Below, piece after piece: positions 37,651-46,082 of a stretch of 64,000 nt of DNA. The notes under the pieces are model-generated. The model saw nothing but the letters and a program-made list of their open reading frames with translations. It was not told the origin of the DNA and did no database searches. The DNA lies in contig NZ_NJIX01000003.1 in assembly GCF_002209485.1 (NCBI RefSeq), positions 248,001 through 312,000 on the forward strand, read 5' to 3'. How positions within the stretch are numbered: position 1 is the first letter of the stretch; each line of letters begins with the position of its first letter. This DNA comes from Achromobacter sp. HZ34. Lineage in GTDB: Bacteria > Pseudomonadota > Gammaproteobacteria > Burkholderiales > Burkholderiaceae_B. A program made the position numbers and the translations under genes.

Positions 37651-39161
37651 CAGCGCAGGACCTTGCGCCAGTCTTCGTCGAAGTAGCGCACCAGCGACTG
37701 CTCGTTGAGCCGGTTGGGCGGCATGTTCAGCGCCGGCATGTCGACCGGGAAATGGAACAGTTCCTTCATGGTGGGCCCGTCCAGATAGCGCGTGGGCACG
37801 GATACGCGATCCGGCACCGTGTAGTCGGCGCGCCTGCTGGTCAGGATGAAGCCCCAATCGCCAAAGGACGGCACATAGCAGTGGTAGGGCCACGTATGCA
37901 GGCCGGCTTCCTTCAATGTGGCATCGATGCTCCAGAAGGAATGCGGCGCGAAGTAAGGCGAGGTCGACTGCACCACCATATAGCCGTTCTCCGACAGATG
38001 GCGCGACATCAGGCGGAACATCGGGGTGGAATACAGGCGGCCCAACCCGAAATTGGTGGGATCGGGAAAGTCCACCACGATGAAGTCATAGACGTTGGAG
38101 TTGGACTCCAGCCACGCGCCGGCGTCAGCGTTGATCACCGTCACGCGCTTGTCCGTCAAGGATCCCTGGTTCAGTTCGACCAGGGGCTGCGAGGTCGAGA
38201 ACAGCCGCGTCATTTCCGGATCGAGGTCGACCAGGGTGATGTGCTCGATGTTCTTGTGCTTGAGGATTTCGCGCACCGCCAGGCCGTCGCCACCACCCAG
38301 CACCAGGACATTGCGGGCCCATGGCACGGCGTCGAGGCCGGGATGGACCAGGGCTTCGTGATAGCGGTGCTCGTCGCGCGAGGAGAACTGCAGGTTGCCG
38401 TTGATATGCAGGCGCAGGTCGTCATGCCAGCGTGTCACCACCAGGCGTTGATAGCGCGTGGTTTCCGCATGGATGACCTGGTCGCCATACAAGCCCCGTT
38501 CGGCCCAGCCCGTCATCTGCCCCGACAGCGCGAAGCCCACCGCCAGCACGCCCATCACCAGCGCCGCGCGCCAGACCTTGTCCTTGGCGCGGGCCAGGTG
38601 CTCACGAAACAGCCACGCGGTCCACAAGGACACGCTGGCGTTGAGGATGCCGAACAGGAAACCGGTGCGTAGCAGGCCCAGGTAAGGCGCCAGCAGCAGC
38701 GGGAACACCAGCGACACCACCAGCGCGCCCAGGTAATCGAACGCCAGCACCTTGCTGACCAGTTCGCGGAATTCGGTGCGCTGGCGATTGAAGATGCGCA
38801 TCACCAGCGGTATCTCCATGCCCACCAGCAGGCCGATCACAAACACGCAAACATAGAGTGCCGCGCGAAAGGGCGCCGCCACCCATGCGAAAACCAGGAA
38901 CAGCACGGCGGCCGAGACACCGCCGATCAGGCCCACCAGCAGTTCGACGTCGATGAAGCGGTCCAGCACGTCGTCATCGGCCACGTAGCGGGAGAACCAG
39001 GACCCCACGCCCATGGCGAATAAGTAACAACCGATGACTGTGGAGAACTGCAGAATCGAATCGCCGAGAAGATAACTGGCGAGCGCGCTCCCGATAAGTT
39101 CGTAGCCTAAGCCACATGATGCAACAATCAATACAGAAAGTATCAGCGCGCGATCACGCAT
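37650..39161 (-). CDS. membrane-anchored spermidine synthase-like protein (503 aa)
   Basis: Fusion of an N-terminal membrane region of about seven TM helices (about 1-220) to a SAM-fold polyamine aminopropyltransferase-like domain (about 240-480). The domain has the glycine loop VLGGGDGLAVRE (about 290), VDLDPEM, and DFIVVDFPDPTN in place of the canonical DSTDP. Standard SpeE has about 280 residues and is soluble; the membrane half is the variant form. I chose MRDRALILSVLIV because the frame before it is non-homologous. It is the first gene of the leftward arm of the divergon. Confidence 0.88.
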   Translation of the reverse strand: MRDRALILSVLIVASCGLGYELIGSALASYLLGDSILQFSTVIGCYLFAMGVGSWFSRYVADDDVLDRFIDVELLVGLIGGVSAAVLFLVFAWVAAPFRAALYVCVFVIGLLVGMEIPLVMRIFNRQRTEFRELVSKVLAFDYLGALVVSLVFPLLLAPYLGLLRTGFLFGILNASVSLWTAWLFREHLARAKDKVWRAALVMGVLAVGFALSGQMTGWAERGLYGDQVIHAETTRYQRLVVTRWHDDLRLHINGNLQFSSRDEHRYHEALVHPGLDAVPWARNVLVLGGGDGLAVREILKHKNIEHITLVDLDPEMTRLFSTSQPLVELNQGSLTDKRVTVINADAGAWLESNSNVYDFIVVDFPDPTNFGLGRLYSTPMFRLMSRHLSENGYMVVQSTSPYFAPHSFWSIDATLKEAGLHTWPYHCYVPSFGDWGFILTSRRADYTVPDRVSVPTRYLDGPTMKELFHFPVDMPALNMPPNRLNEQSLVRYFDEDWRKVLR

Positions 39162-39245
39162 GGGTGCTTCCGGAAGGCGAGAATTGCTGGCAGTATATCG
39201 AACCGCCCCCGCGAACCGTCCCTCTTTACAACCAAGAAGACATCC
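39162..39245. promoter_or_regulatory. short divergent control region between spermidine-synthase-like and DUF350 genes
   Basis: Only 84 bases separate two divergent starts. The string TATATC/GATATA near 39193-39198 could provide a -10 on either strand, but I cannot see good -35 partners. AAGAAGAC precedes the DUF350 start. Shared control of both arms is expected from the spacing. Confidence 0.45.
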
Positions 39246-39638
39246 ATGCTCACGATGCCGGCCTACGCCTACCTGATCTACCTGGTGTCCGCTCTGGTGA
39301 TGCTCGGTCTGTTTGCCGTCATCTATTCCTACATCACGGCCTTCGACGAGATGGCCCTGATCCGCGCCGGCAACGGCGCCGCCGCCCTCTCCTATTGCGG
39401 TGCCCTGGTCGGTTTCAGCCTGACGCTGTATTCCAGCATCGCCACGCACGCCACTTATGGCATGTTCCTGGCCTGGGCCGCCGGCGCCATGGTCACCCAG
39501 GTGGTGGCCTATTCCATTGCGGCGCGCGTCATCCGCGGCATGAACCAGGCGATCGCCGAAAATAATGTCGCGATGGGCGGGCTGATGGGCGGCCTGTCTT
39601 TATCGGTGGGCATCATCAACGCCGCTTGCCTGACCTGA
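39246..39638 (+). CDS. DUF350 family inner-membrane protein (130 aa)
   Basis: Small protein of four predicted TM helices (about 6-28, 48-68, 75-98, 108-128) matching the DUF350/UPF0719 family: a polar DEMALIRAGNGAAALSYCGALVGFSL region is the conserved core. The family often occurs with SPFH, DUF4178 and polyamine genes; function unknown. MPAYAYL (39255) is an alternative start. Confidence 0.85.
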   Translation: MLTMPAYAYLIYLVSALVMLGLFAVIYSYITAFDEMALIRAGNGAAALSYCGALVGFSLTLYSSIATHATYGMFLAWAAGAMVTQVVAYSIAARVIRGMNQAIAENNVAMGGLMGGLSLSVGIINAACLT

Positions 39639-39672
39639 CTATCACTTAGACACTTACGATTCGGGAGCCGCC

Positions 39673-40740
39673 ATGAGCCTCGGTTCATTTATTCGCAAGC
39701 AGTTCATTGACATCCTTCAGTGGAACGAGGATACGGACGGCGTCCTCGCCTGGCGCCATCCCATGCAGGATTTCGAAATCCAGTACGGCGCCAGCCTGAC
39801 CGTGCGCGAGTCGCAGATGGCCGTCTTCATCAATGAAGGCAAGGTCGCTGACGTCTTCGGTCCCGGCATGTACAAGCTGACCACGCAGACGCTGCCGGTC
39901 CTGACGTACCTGAAGAACTGGGACAAGCTGTTCGAGTCGCCCTTCAAGTCGGACGTGGTGTTCTTCAGCACCCGCCTGCAGCTGGGCCGCCGTTGGGGCA
40001 CCGCGCAGCCGGTGACGATACGCGACAGTGAATTCGGCATGGTGCGGGTGCGCGCCTTCGGCATCTATTCCTACCGTATCGCCGACCCGGGCCTGTTCTA
40101 TCGCGAGATCAGCGGCACGCGCGACACGTACACGGTGGACGACCTGGAAGAGCAGTTGCGCAATATGGTGGTCGCCACCATGAGCAGCACCCTGGGCAGT
40201 TCGTCGGTGCCCTTCATCGACATGGCCGCCAACCAGGGGCTGATGTCGCAAAGCATCGCCACCGCGCTCGCGCCTGTGTTCGAACGCTACGGCGTCAAGC
40301 TGGACAACTTCACGGTGGAGAACGTCTCGCTGCCGGAGGAGTTGCAGAAGGCGCTGGACACCCGTATCGCCATCGGCATGACGGGCGACCTGAACAAGTA
40401 CACGCAGTACCAGACCGCCAGCGCCATTCCGCTGGCCGCGCAGAACGAAGGCGGTATCGCCGGCGTGGGCGCGGGCCTGGCAGCGGGCGCGGCGCTGGGC
40501 CAGACGATGGCCGCGGGCCTGGGCTCGCTGACCGGACAAGGGCAAGGCCAGGGCCAGCCGGCGCAGAACGCCGCGGCCGCCGGTGCTGGCGCTGCCGCGG
40601 GTTCAGCCGGGGCAGGCGGTGGCGCCGATCCCGCGCAGCGACTGCAGCAGTTGAAAGGCATGCTGGACCAGAATCTCATCACGCAGCAGGATTACGACGC
40701 CGCCAAGGCGGACATCCTGAAGCGGCTCACGGGTGGCTGA
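39673..40740 (+). CDS. SPFH/Band-7-like protein with C-terminal SHOCT motif (355 aa)
   Basis: Virion-core-protein/YdjI-type SPFH protein. Residues about 25-240 form the SPFH-like domain (SLTVRESQMAVFINEGKVADVFGPGMYKL, then QPVTIRDSEFGMVRVRAFGIYSY). A Gly/Ala/Gln-rich stretch (about 255-320) leads to a SHOCT segment, LQQLKGMLDQNLITQQDYDAAKADILKRL-type, at the end. Such proteins form oligomeric membrane scaffolds. Between the DUF350 gene (34 bases) and the DUF4178 gene (9 bases). Confidence 0.87.
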   Translation: MSLGSFIRKQFIDILQWNEDTDGVLAWRHPMQDFEIQYGASLTVRESQMAVFINEGKVADVFGPGMYKLTTQTLPVLTYLKNWDKLFESPFKSDVVFFSTRLQLGRRWGTAQPVTIRDSEFGMVRVRAFGIYSYRIADPGLFYREISGTRDTYTVDDLEEQLRNMVVATMSSTLGSSSVPFIDMAANQGLMSQSIATALAPVFERYGVKLDNFTVENVSLPEELQKALDTRIAIGMTGDLNKYTQYQTASAIPLAAQNEGGIAGVGAGLAAGAALGQTMAAGLGSLTGQGQGQGQPAQNAAAAGAGAAAGSAGAGGGADPAQRLQQLKGMLDQNLITQQDYDAAKADILKRLTGG

Positions 40741-40749
40741 CGGGCGCCC

Positions 40750-42213
40750 ATGCAACGTATCCTGTGTCCCCAGTGCGGCGCGCCGGTCGAGTTCAAGTCC
40801 GCGGCCTCGGTCATGGCGATATGCGGCTCCTGCCGCAGCACGCTGCTGAAAGACGCGGAGTCGGTCAAGCGCATCGGCGAGATGGCCGAGGTGCTGGAAG
40901 ACTACTCGCCGATCCAGATCACCAGCACCGGCAAGTACGAGGGCAAGCGCTTCGACGTCGTCGGGCGCCTGCAACTGCGCTACGACGCCGGCTTCTGGAA
41001 CGAATGGTATGTGTGGTTCGAGGACGGCACCGACGGCTGGCTGTCCGATGCCTCCGGGCAGTACGCCGTCACCCGCACGCGGGCGCCCAAGGACAAGGAT
41101 CCGGCGCTACCCGCCTTCGATGACTTGTCCCCTGGCGATCCGATCAGCCTGGACGGCAAGAACTATTACGCCGCCGACATCCGGCGCTGCCGCGCGGTGT
41201 CGGGACAAGGCGAACTGCCTTTCGCGGTGGGTGCGGATGGCTGGGAGGCGGTGGTCGCGGACTTCCGCGCGCTCGACGAATTCCTCACGCTCGATTACTC
41301 CGATACGCCCGTGCCCCAGGTCTACCAGGGCAAGGCCTATTCGCTGGACGACATGCAGCGCGCATCCTTGCGCGCCGAACATCTGGTGGAGGAAACCGCC
41401 GGCAACTATGTCGGCAAGATCAAGGCGCTCGACTGCCCCAGTTGCGGCGCCCCCATTTCCTTTGCCGCGGCGGTGGCCACGCAGGTGATCTGCCCCAACT
41501 GCCGATCAGAAATCGATTGCGCTGGCGAGACGGCCGAGGTGCTGGCCAAGCAGAAGAAAGTCTCGTCCCTCTCCACCACGCTGTCGCTGGGCGCGAAGGC
41601 CACCATCGACGATGCGGCGTACACGCTGATCGGCCTGATGCAGTGCGAGGATCCCGATCCCGAAGAAACGTCGCGCTGGATCGAATACCTGCTGTACAGC
41701 CCGAAGAAGGGTTTCCTGTGGCTGGTGGAAAGCGACGAGGGCTGGGACAAGGTACGCGTCTGCGATCGTTGGCCGGCGCAGGTGACCGACAAGCGCTACG
41801 CCTTCAACGGCAAGCGCTACGACAAGCTGTACGACTACGACTCCAAGGTGAAGCTGGCGCTGGGGGCTTTCAACTGGCGCGTGAAGGTGGGCGACGTCAC
41901 GCACATCACCGACTACGCGCTGGGCGATAACAAGCTGACGCGCGAGACGTCCGATGCGGAGCTGGGCTGGTCCGTGTCCGAACGGGTCGGCCCGGCGCAG
42001 GTCGGGCGCTGGTTCAACCTGCCCAAGCTGGGCGAGGTCAAGGAAAAGGCGTCGAAGGGCAACAGCCTGGCTGGTGTGGCGCTGTTCGCCAGCGTGGCGA
42101 TGTTTTTCTTCAATGCCGACGAACTGGAGAACGGCCAGTGGCTGGGGCTCATCGTCGGCGGTCTGTTTCTGTGGCTGCCGATCTGGCTGCAAAACAAGCT
42201 TCGGGATAAATGA
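40750..42213 (+). CDS. double zinc-ribbon / double DUF4178 membrane protein (487 aa)
   Basis: Two repeats of zinc ribbon plus DUF4178. Ribbon 1 uses CPQC (6-9) and CGSC (25-28), ribbon 2 CPSC (about 229-232) and CPNC (about 247-250). Each is followed by a beta-rich DUF4178 module (GKYEGKRFDVVGRLQLRY..., and KATIDDAAYTLIGLMQCE...). A C-terminal hydrophobic segment (about 441-477) anchors it in the membrane. No known biochemical activity. A close family (one DUF4178) is common next to spermidine-synthase-like genes. Confidence 0.86.
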   Translation: MQRILCPQCGAPVEFKSAASVMAICGSCRSTLLKDAESVKRIGEMAEVLEDYSPIQITSTGKYEGKRFDVVGRLQLRYDAGFWNEWYVWFEDGTDGWLSDASGQYAVTRTRAPKDKDPALPAFDDLSPGDPISLDGKNYYAADIRRCRAVSGQGELPFAVGADGWEAVVADFRALDEFLTLDYSDTPVPQVYQGKAYSLDDMQRASLRAEHLVEETAGNYVGKIKALDCPSCGAPISFAAAVATQVICPNCRSEIDCAGETAEVLAKQKKVSSLSTTLSLGAKATIDDAAYTLIGLMQCEDPDPEETSRWIEYLLYSPKKGFLWLVESDEGWDKVRVCDRWPAQVTDKRYAFNGKRYDKLYDYDSKVKLALGAFNWRVKVGDVTHITDYALGDNKLTRETSDAELGWSVSERVGPAQVGRWFNLPKLGEVKEKASKGNSLAGVALFASVAMFFFNADELENGQWLGLIVGGLFLWLPIWLQNKLRDK

Positions 42214-42216
42214 TTC

Positions 42217-42375
42217 ATGTGGCGTGTGCTCTACATCATCTATGCCGTCGTCGTCGTCAGCGGTGTGACCATCTCGAATAGCAGCATCGGCAAATATTCG
42301 TCGGGCGGCACCAGCAGCTGGGGTGGCGGGACGTCCGGCCGGTCCGGCTATTCGTCCAGCGGGTCGCATAAATGA
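42217..42375 (+). CDS. 52-aa membrane peptide with Gly/Ser tail
   Basis: Short ORF starting ATG two or three bases after the DUF4178 stop. It encodes a hydrophobic first 18 residues (MWRVLYIIYAVVVVSGV) followed by a Gly/Ser/Tyr-rich C-terminus (SSGGTSSWGGGTSGRSGYSS). Its stop overlaps the start of the AdoMet decarboxylase gene (ATGA). One TM helix with a low-complexity tail. Conservation needs checking; translation coupling on both sides supports a real gene. Confidence 0.65.
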   Translation: MWRVLYIIYAVVVVSGVTISNSSIGKYSSGGTSSWGGGTSGRSGYSSSGSHK

Positions 42376-42836
42376 AGGCGACCCGGGCGCCGGCGAAGGC
42401 GGCCCAAGCGGCCGCGGCCGCGACGGTCGAGGCGGCGGGCGCCGGAGCGATCGTCGCGCACGCGGCAGGACATGTGGTGCCGCCGCTGGGGCGGCACGTG
42501 CTGGCGGATCTGCACGGCGTCGATCCTGCGTTGCTGCGCGACCCGGAGGGTTTGCGCGACCTGCTGACCGCGGCGGCCCTTGGGGCGGGAGCCCAGGTAC
42601 TGGGCGCGCATTTCCACCATTTCGGTGGCGGCCAGGGTGTCACCGGCGTGGTTCTGTTGAGCGAATCGCACATCACCATCCACACCTGGCCCGAACACAG
42701 CTACGCCGCGCTCGACGTCTTCATGTGCGGACATGCCAGCCCGGAACGGGCCGTAGACCACGTCCGTTCCGCCCTGGCTCCTGCACAGGTCGACATCAAC
42801 ACCGTCCCCCGCGGCGCTTCGCGCCACATAGCGTAG
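42372..42836 (+). CDS. speD: S-adenosylmethionine decarboxylase proenzyme (154 aa)
   Basis: Pyruvoyl-dependent enzyme making decarboxylated SAM, the aminopropyl donor for spermidine. The self-cleavage region is LLSESHITIHTWPEHSYAALDVFMCG: cleavage is expected between Glu98 and Ser99, with His104 and Cys119 as helper residues. About 30 Ala-rich N-terminal residues precede the prokaryotic class 1B enzyme. Start overlaps the stop of the small membrane peptide. Partner of the divergent spermidine-synthase-like gene. Confidence 0.9.
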   Translation: MKATRAPAKAAQAAAAATVEAAGAGAIVAHAAGHVVPPLGRHVLADLHGVDPALLRDPEGLRDLLTAAALGAGAQVLGAHFHHFGGGQGVTGVVLLSESHITIHTWPEHSYAALDVFMCGHASPERAVDHVRSALAPAQVDINTVPRGASRHIA

Positions 42837-42988
42837 CCCCGGCCCGGAGCGGGGTTGGCGGACCCCGCCAACTTGGCCCTCCCGCCCCGCTCTGCCACGG
42901 ACTTTGTGGCATGGGCTCGTGATGGGCCGTGCTCTACGCCACCCGGAGCCCCGCCGCTGGCGCTGGCGTAGCCAGTTGCCACCCCCAA

Positions 42989-43021
42989 AAAGAACCCGCC
43001 GCTGGCGGGTTCTTTATTTTT
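42989..43021 (+). terminator. intrinsic terminator of the polyamine operon
   Basis: A 12-bp perfect stem (AAAGAACCCGCC and GGCGGGTTCTTT, three-base loop) followed by ATTTTT. It lies about 150 bases after the speD stop. Confidence 0.82.
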
Positions 43022-43110
43022 CTGGGCTGCAGGGCCCCCCTGCGGAGCGCGGGGCGGGGGGCTCGATGCCCGATCATCCTTGCAAAAGCCCGAAATCGGG
43101 CAATCCACGA

Positions 43111-43139
43111 TTGACGCCTCCTTTTCCCAGTAGTAAAAA
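43111..43139 (+). promoter_or_regulatory. sigma70-like promoter before the cupin gene
   Basis: TTGACG (43111-43116), 17-base spacer, TAAAAA (43134-43139). About 30 bases upstream of the cupin ATG. Confidence 0.45.
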
Positions 43140-43168
43140 CATTTTCACAAATGAGAAAGGAGACCTGC

Positions 43169-43552
43169 ATGTCCAAGACCCCCAGCTGGCTGGTGCGCGA
43201 AGCTGAAATCCCCGGCTACCATCCCGCCAATCACGTGGGCACGACCAACAAGCGGCTGATCGGCCCGGATACCGTCGGCTCCAAGGGCGTCGAAGTGCTG
43301 TTGGGCGTCATCGAGAAAAACCAGGGCGCGCTGCCCCATGCCCATCCCGGCATCGAACAGGTCTGTTACCTGCTCTCCGGCACCGCCCGCGCCGAAATGA
43401 ACGGCGAGGCAGTGGACATGGTCGCCGGCGACTGCTGTTATTTCCCGCCCGAACTGCCGCACAAATTCACCGTCACCAGCGACGAGCCCGCCCGGCTGCT
43501 GGTGATCTACACCCCGCCCTACGAAGAGCGAGCGGACCGCGTCATCCGCTGA
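43169..43552 (+). CDS. cupin domain protein (127 aa)
   Basis: Single cupin-2 domain. Cupin motif 1 is LPHAHPGIEQVCYLLSG with His/His/Glu metal ligands, motif 2 is AGDCCYFPPELPHKFTV with the fourth His. AAAGGAG is seven bases ahead of the ATG. It begins a unit with the Bug-type binding protein (149 bases later) and CaiB gene. Metal-dependent dioxygenase or sensor; substrate unknown. Confidence 0.88.
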   Translation: MSKTPSWLVREAEIPGYHPANHVGTTNKRLIGPDTVGSKGVEVLLGVIEKNQGALPHAHPGIEQVCYLLSGTARAEMNGEAVDMVAGDCCYFPPELPHKFTVTSDEPARLLVIYTPPYEERADRVIR

Positions 43553-43701
43553 CGCCAGTTGCGGCATGGCCCTCGCCACGCCGCGGCTGCGCCCGCGCCG
43601 GACCCGGCGGATCCACGGTCCGGACCATGAGATGTCCAGACAGGGATCCGCAGCCCAAGAAACCACAACCCCTAATAAAAACATCCACGGAGACAATCAT
43701 C

Positions 43702-44688
43702 ATGCGTTTCATGCCTCGCGCCAGCGTCTGGCTGCGCCATAGCGTAGCGATCCTGGCCGCCGGCGCCGCCCTGGCCTCGGCCCCCGCGTTCGCCAAATAC
43801 CCCGACCATCCCATCACCGTGGTCGTGCCCTTCCCGGCCGGCTCCGGCACCGATGCCGTGGGCCGCATCTTCGCCCAGCAGCTGGGCGACATCCTGGGCG
43901 GCTCCGTCGTCGTGGAAAACAAGCCGGGCGGCAACGCCACCATCGGCGCCAACTACGTCGCACGCGCCAAGCCGGACGGCTACACGCTGTTCATCACCAC
44001 CAATACCTCGCACTCGGCCGCGCCCTTCCTTAACAAGAACGTGCCCTACGATCCGGTCAAGGACTTCACCCCGATCGCACGCGGCGGCAACCTGCCCTTC
44101 ATCCTGGTGGTCAATCCCACGCTGCCGATCAAGTCCGTGAAAGACCTGGTGTCCTACGCCAAACAGCATCCCGGCAAGCTGACCTACGCCAGCGGCAACA
44201 GCACCGGCATCGTGGCCGGCGCCACCTTCGCCGACCGCGCCGGCATCAAGATCCTGCACGTTCCCTACAAGGGCACGCCGCAAGCCATGACCGACGTGAT
44301 GAGCGGCCAGGTCGACCTGATGTTCACCGACGTCGCCTCCAGCCTGGCCTACGTGCAGGCCGGCAAGCTACGCGCGCTGGCCGTGTCGACGGCGGCCCGC
44401 AGCAATGTGGTGCCCGATATCCCTTCGATGCAGGATTCCGGCATCCAGAACTTCGACATCAATTCGTGGAACGGCCTGCTCGGCCCCGCCGGCATGCCCA
44501 AGGACGTGGTGGACCAGCTGAACGCGGCGATGAACAAGATCGTCAAGGACCCCGCCACCCTTAAACGCTTCGCCAACCTCGGATTCGACGCCTTCAGCGG
44601 CACGCCCGAGGACTTCGCCGCCTTCGTGTCGCAACAGCGCGACCTGTGGGGCAAGATGATCCAGGACGCAGGAATCGCACCGGAATGA
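43702..44688 (+). CDS. Bug-family tripartite tricarboxylate transporter substrate-binding protein (328 aa)
   Basis: Extracytoplasmic solute receptor of the TctC/Bug family, abundant in Bordetella-type bacteria. Signal peptide (MRFMPRASVWLRHSVAILAAG, cleaved near residue 28) then YPDHPITVVVPFPAGSGTDAVGRIF, the family's N-terminal motif, and the ligand loop VENKPGGNATIGANYVARA. ACGGAGA lies nine bases upstream of ATG. No TctA/TctB membrane subunits are adjacent, so transport partners are elsewhere. Confidence 0.92.
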   Translation: MRFMPRASVWLRHSVAILAAGAALASAPAFAKYPDHPITVVVPFPAGSGTDAVGRIFAQQLGDILGGSVVVENKPGGNATIGANYVARAKPDGYTLFITTNTSHSAAPFLNKNVPYDPVKDFTPIARGGNLPFILVVNPTLPIKSVKDLVSYAKQHPGKLTYASGNSTGIVAGATFADRAGIKILHVPYKGTPQAMTDVMSGQVDLMFTDVASSLAYVQAGKLRALAVSTAARSNVVPDIPSMQDSGIQNFDINSWNGLLGPAGMPKDVVDQLNAAMNKIVKDPATLKRFANLGFDAFSGTPEDFAAFVSQQRDLWGKMIQDAGIAPE

Positions 44689-45995
44689 CCGTAGCTTCAC
44701 CCGCCGCGCAGCACACCGCGCAACACGCTTCAAGCACCGCCGCAACGAATGGCACCGCGCCCCAGGCCGGCGCCGGCGCCCCGGACGCGGTCACCGGCCC
44801 CTTGCACGGCGTGCGCATTCTGGACCTGAGCGCCGTCGTCATGGGTCCGTACGCCACCCAGATCCTGGCCGACCTGGGCGCGGATGTGATCAAGGTGGAA
44901 CCGCCGGCGGGCGACAATATGCGGGCCGTCGGTCCCATGCGCAATCCCGGCATGGGACACCTGTACCTGCATCTGAACCGCAACAAGCGTTCGGTGGTAC
45001 TGGACCTGAAACAGCCGGGCGCGCGCGAGGCCTGCCTGAAACTGGCCGAAAGCTGCGATGCCGTGCTGTACAACATCCGGCCCCAGGCCATGCAGCGCCT
45101 GGGCCTGGACTACGCCGCCTTCGCCGCCCGCAATCCCCGCATCGTGTACGCGGGCGCCTATGGCTTCAGCGAAGCCGGCCCCTACGCCGGCCGGCCCGCT
45201 TATGACGACTTGATCCAGGGCCAGGCGGGCATCGCCGACCTGAATCGGCGCCAGAGCGGGGGCGACCCGCGCTATGCGCCCATCACCCTGGCCGACCGTG
45301 CCGTCGGCCTGCAGATGGCGATCGCCCTGCTGGCCGGCGTGCTGCATGCCCGCGCGCATGGCCGTGGCCAAAGCCTGGAAATCCCCATGTTCGAGGGCAT
45401 GGCCCACATGACCCTGGGCGATCACCTGGGCGGCTGGACCTTCGATCCGCCCATGGGCGAGACCGGCTATGCGCGCCTGCTGGCGCCGCATCGCAAACCC
45501 TACGCCACCAAGGACGGCCATATCTGCCTGCTGGTCTACAACGACAAGCACTGGCGCAATTTCTTCGACGCCGTGGGGCGGCCGGAGATGAAGCAGGATC
45601 CGCGCTTCGCCACGCACGGCGCGCGCGCCGCGCACATCAGCGAGGTGTATGCCTGGCTGGCCGGCATCATCGAGCAGCGCGATACGGAACAATGGCTGCG
45701 CCTGTTCGCCGAAGCCGACATCCCGGCGTCCAGGCTGTACACGATCGAAGACATGATCGACGATCCGCACCTGAAGGCGGTGGATTTCGTGCGCCACGTG
45801 GATCATCCGACCGAAGGCCGCCTGCGCACCACGGCGCCGCTGGGGCGCTATGCGGGCACGCCGACGTCCCTGCGCCGCCATGCGCCGCGGCTGGGCGAAC
45901 AAAGCCTGGAGATCCTGCGCGAAGCCGGCTATTCGGACGCCGCCATCCAGGCCCTGCTGGATACGCAGGCTACGCTGGACGGCACGCCCGGCTGA
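44685..45995 (+). CDS. CaiB/BaiF family CoA transferase (436 aa)
   Basis: Class III CoA transferase. The N-terminus (about 40 residues) is an Ala/Gly-rich extension before PLHGVRILDLSAVVMGPYATQILADLGADVIKVE, the family opening. Catalytic Asp is in RPAYDDLIQGQAG (about residue 177). The start overlaps the stop of the Bug gene by ATGA. Together with the cupin and Bug proteins this suggests uptake and CoA activation of an organic acid. Confidence 0.92.
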   Translation: MTVASPAAQHTAQHASSTAATNGTAPQAGAGAPDAVTGPLHGVRILDLSAVVMGPYATQILADLGADVIKVEPPAGDNMRAVGPMRNPGMGHLYLHLNRNKRSVVLDLKQPGAREACLKLAESCDAVLYNIRPQAMQRLGLDYAAFAARNPRIVYAGAYGFSEAGPYAGRPAYDDLIQGQAGIADLNRRQSGGDPRYAPITLADRAVGLQMAIALLAGVLHARAHGRGQSLEIPMFEGMAHMTLGDHLGGWTFDPPMGETGYARLLAPHRKPYATKDGHICLLVYNDKHWRNFFDAVGRPEMKQDPRFATHGARAAHISEVYAWLAGIIEQRDTEQWLRLFAEADIPASRLYTIEDMIDDPHLKAVDFVRHVDHPTEGRLRTTAPLGRYAGTPTSLRRHAPRLGEQSLEILREAGYSDAAIQALLDTQATLDGTPG

Positions 45996-46082
45996 AGGCC
46001 AAGGCCTGGGCCTTAGCTCTGCCCCTGGGTCAGTTCAACGGCAGCCAGGCACGGCGTAGCGGCGCCGGACGGCGCGCCGCAT

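Larger units (their letters stand above)
42837..43168. other. intergenic region after speD
   Basis: About 330 bases, GC-rich, with several local inverted repeats (for example CTACGCCA near 42938 and TGGCGTAG near 42963), a terminator at 42989-43021, a small GCCCGAAATCGGGC hairpin near 43089, and a promoter before the cupin gene. No gene identified. Confidence 0.5.
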
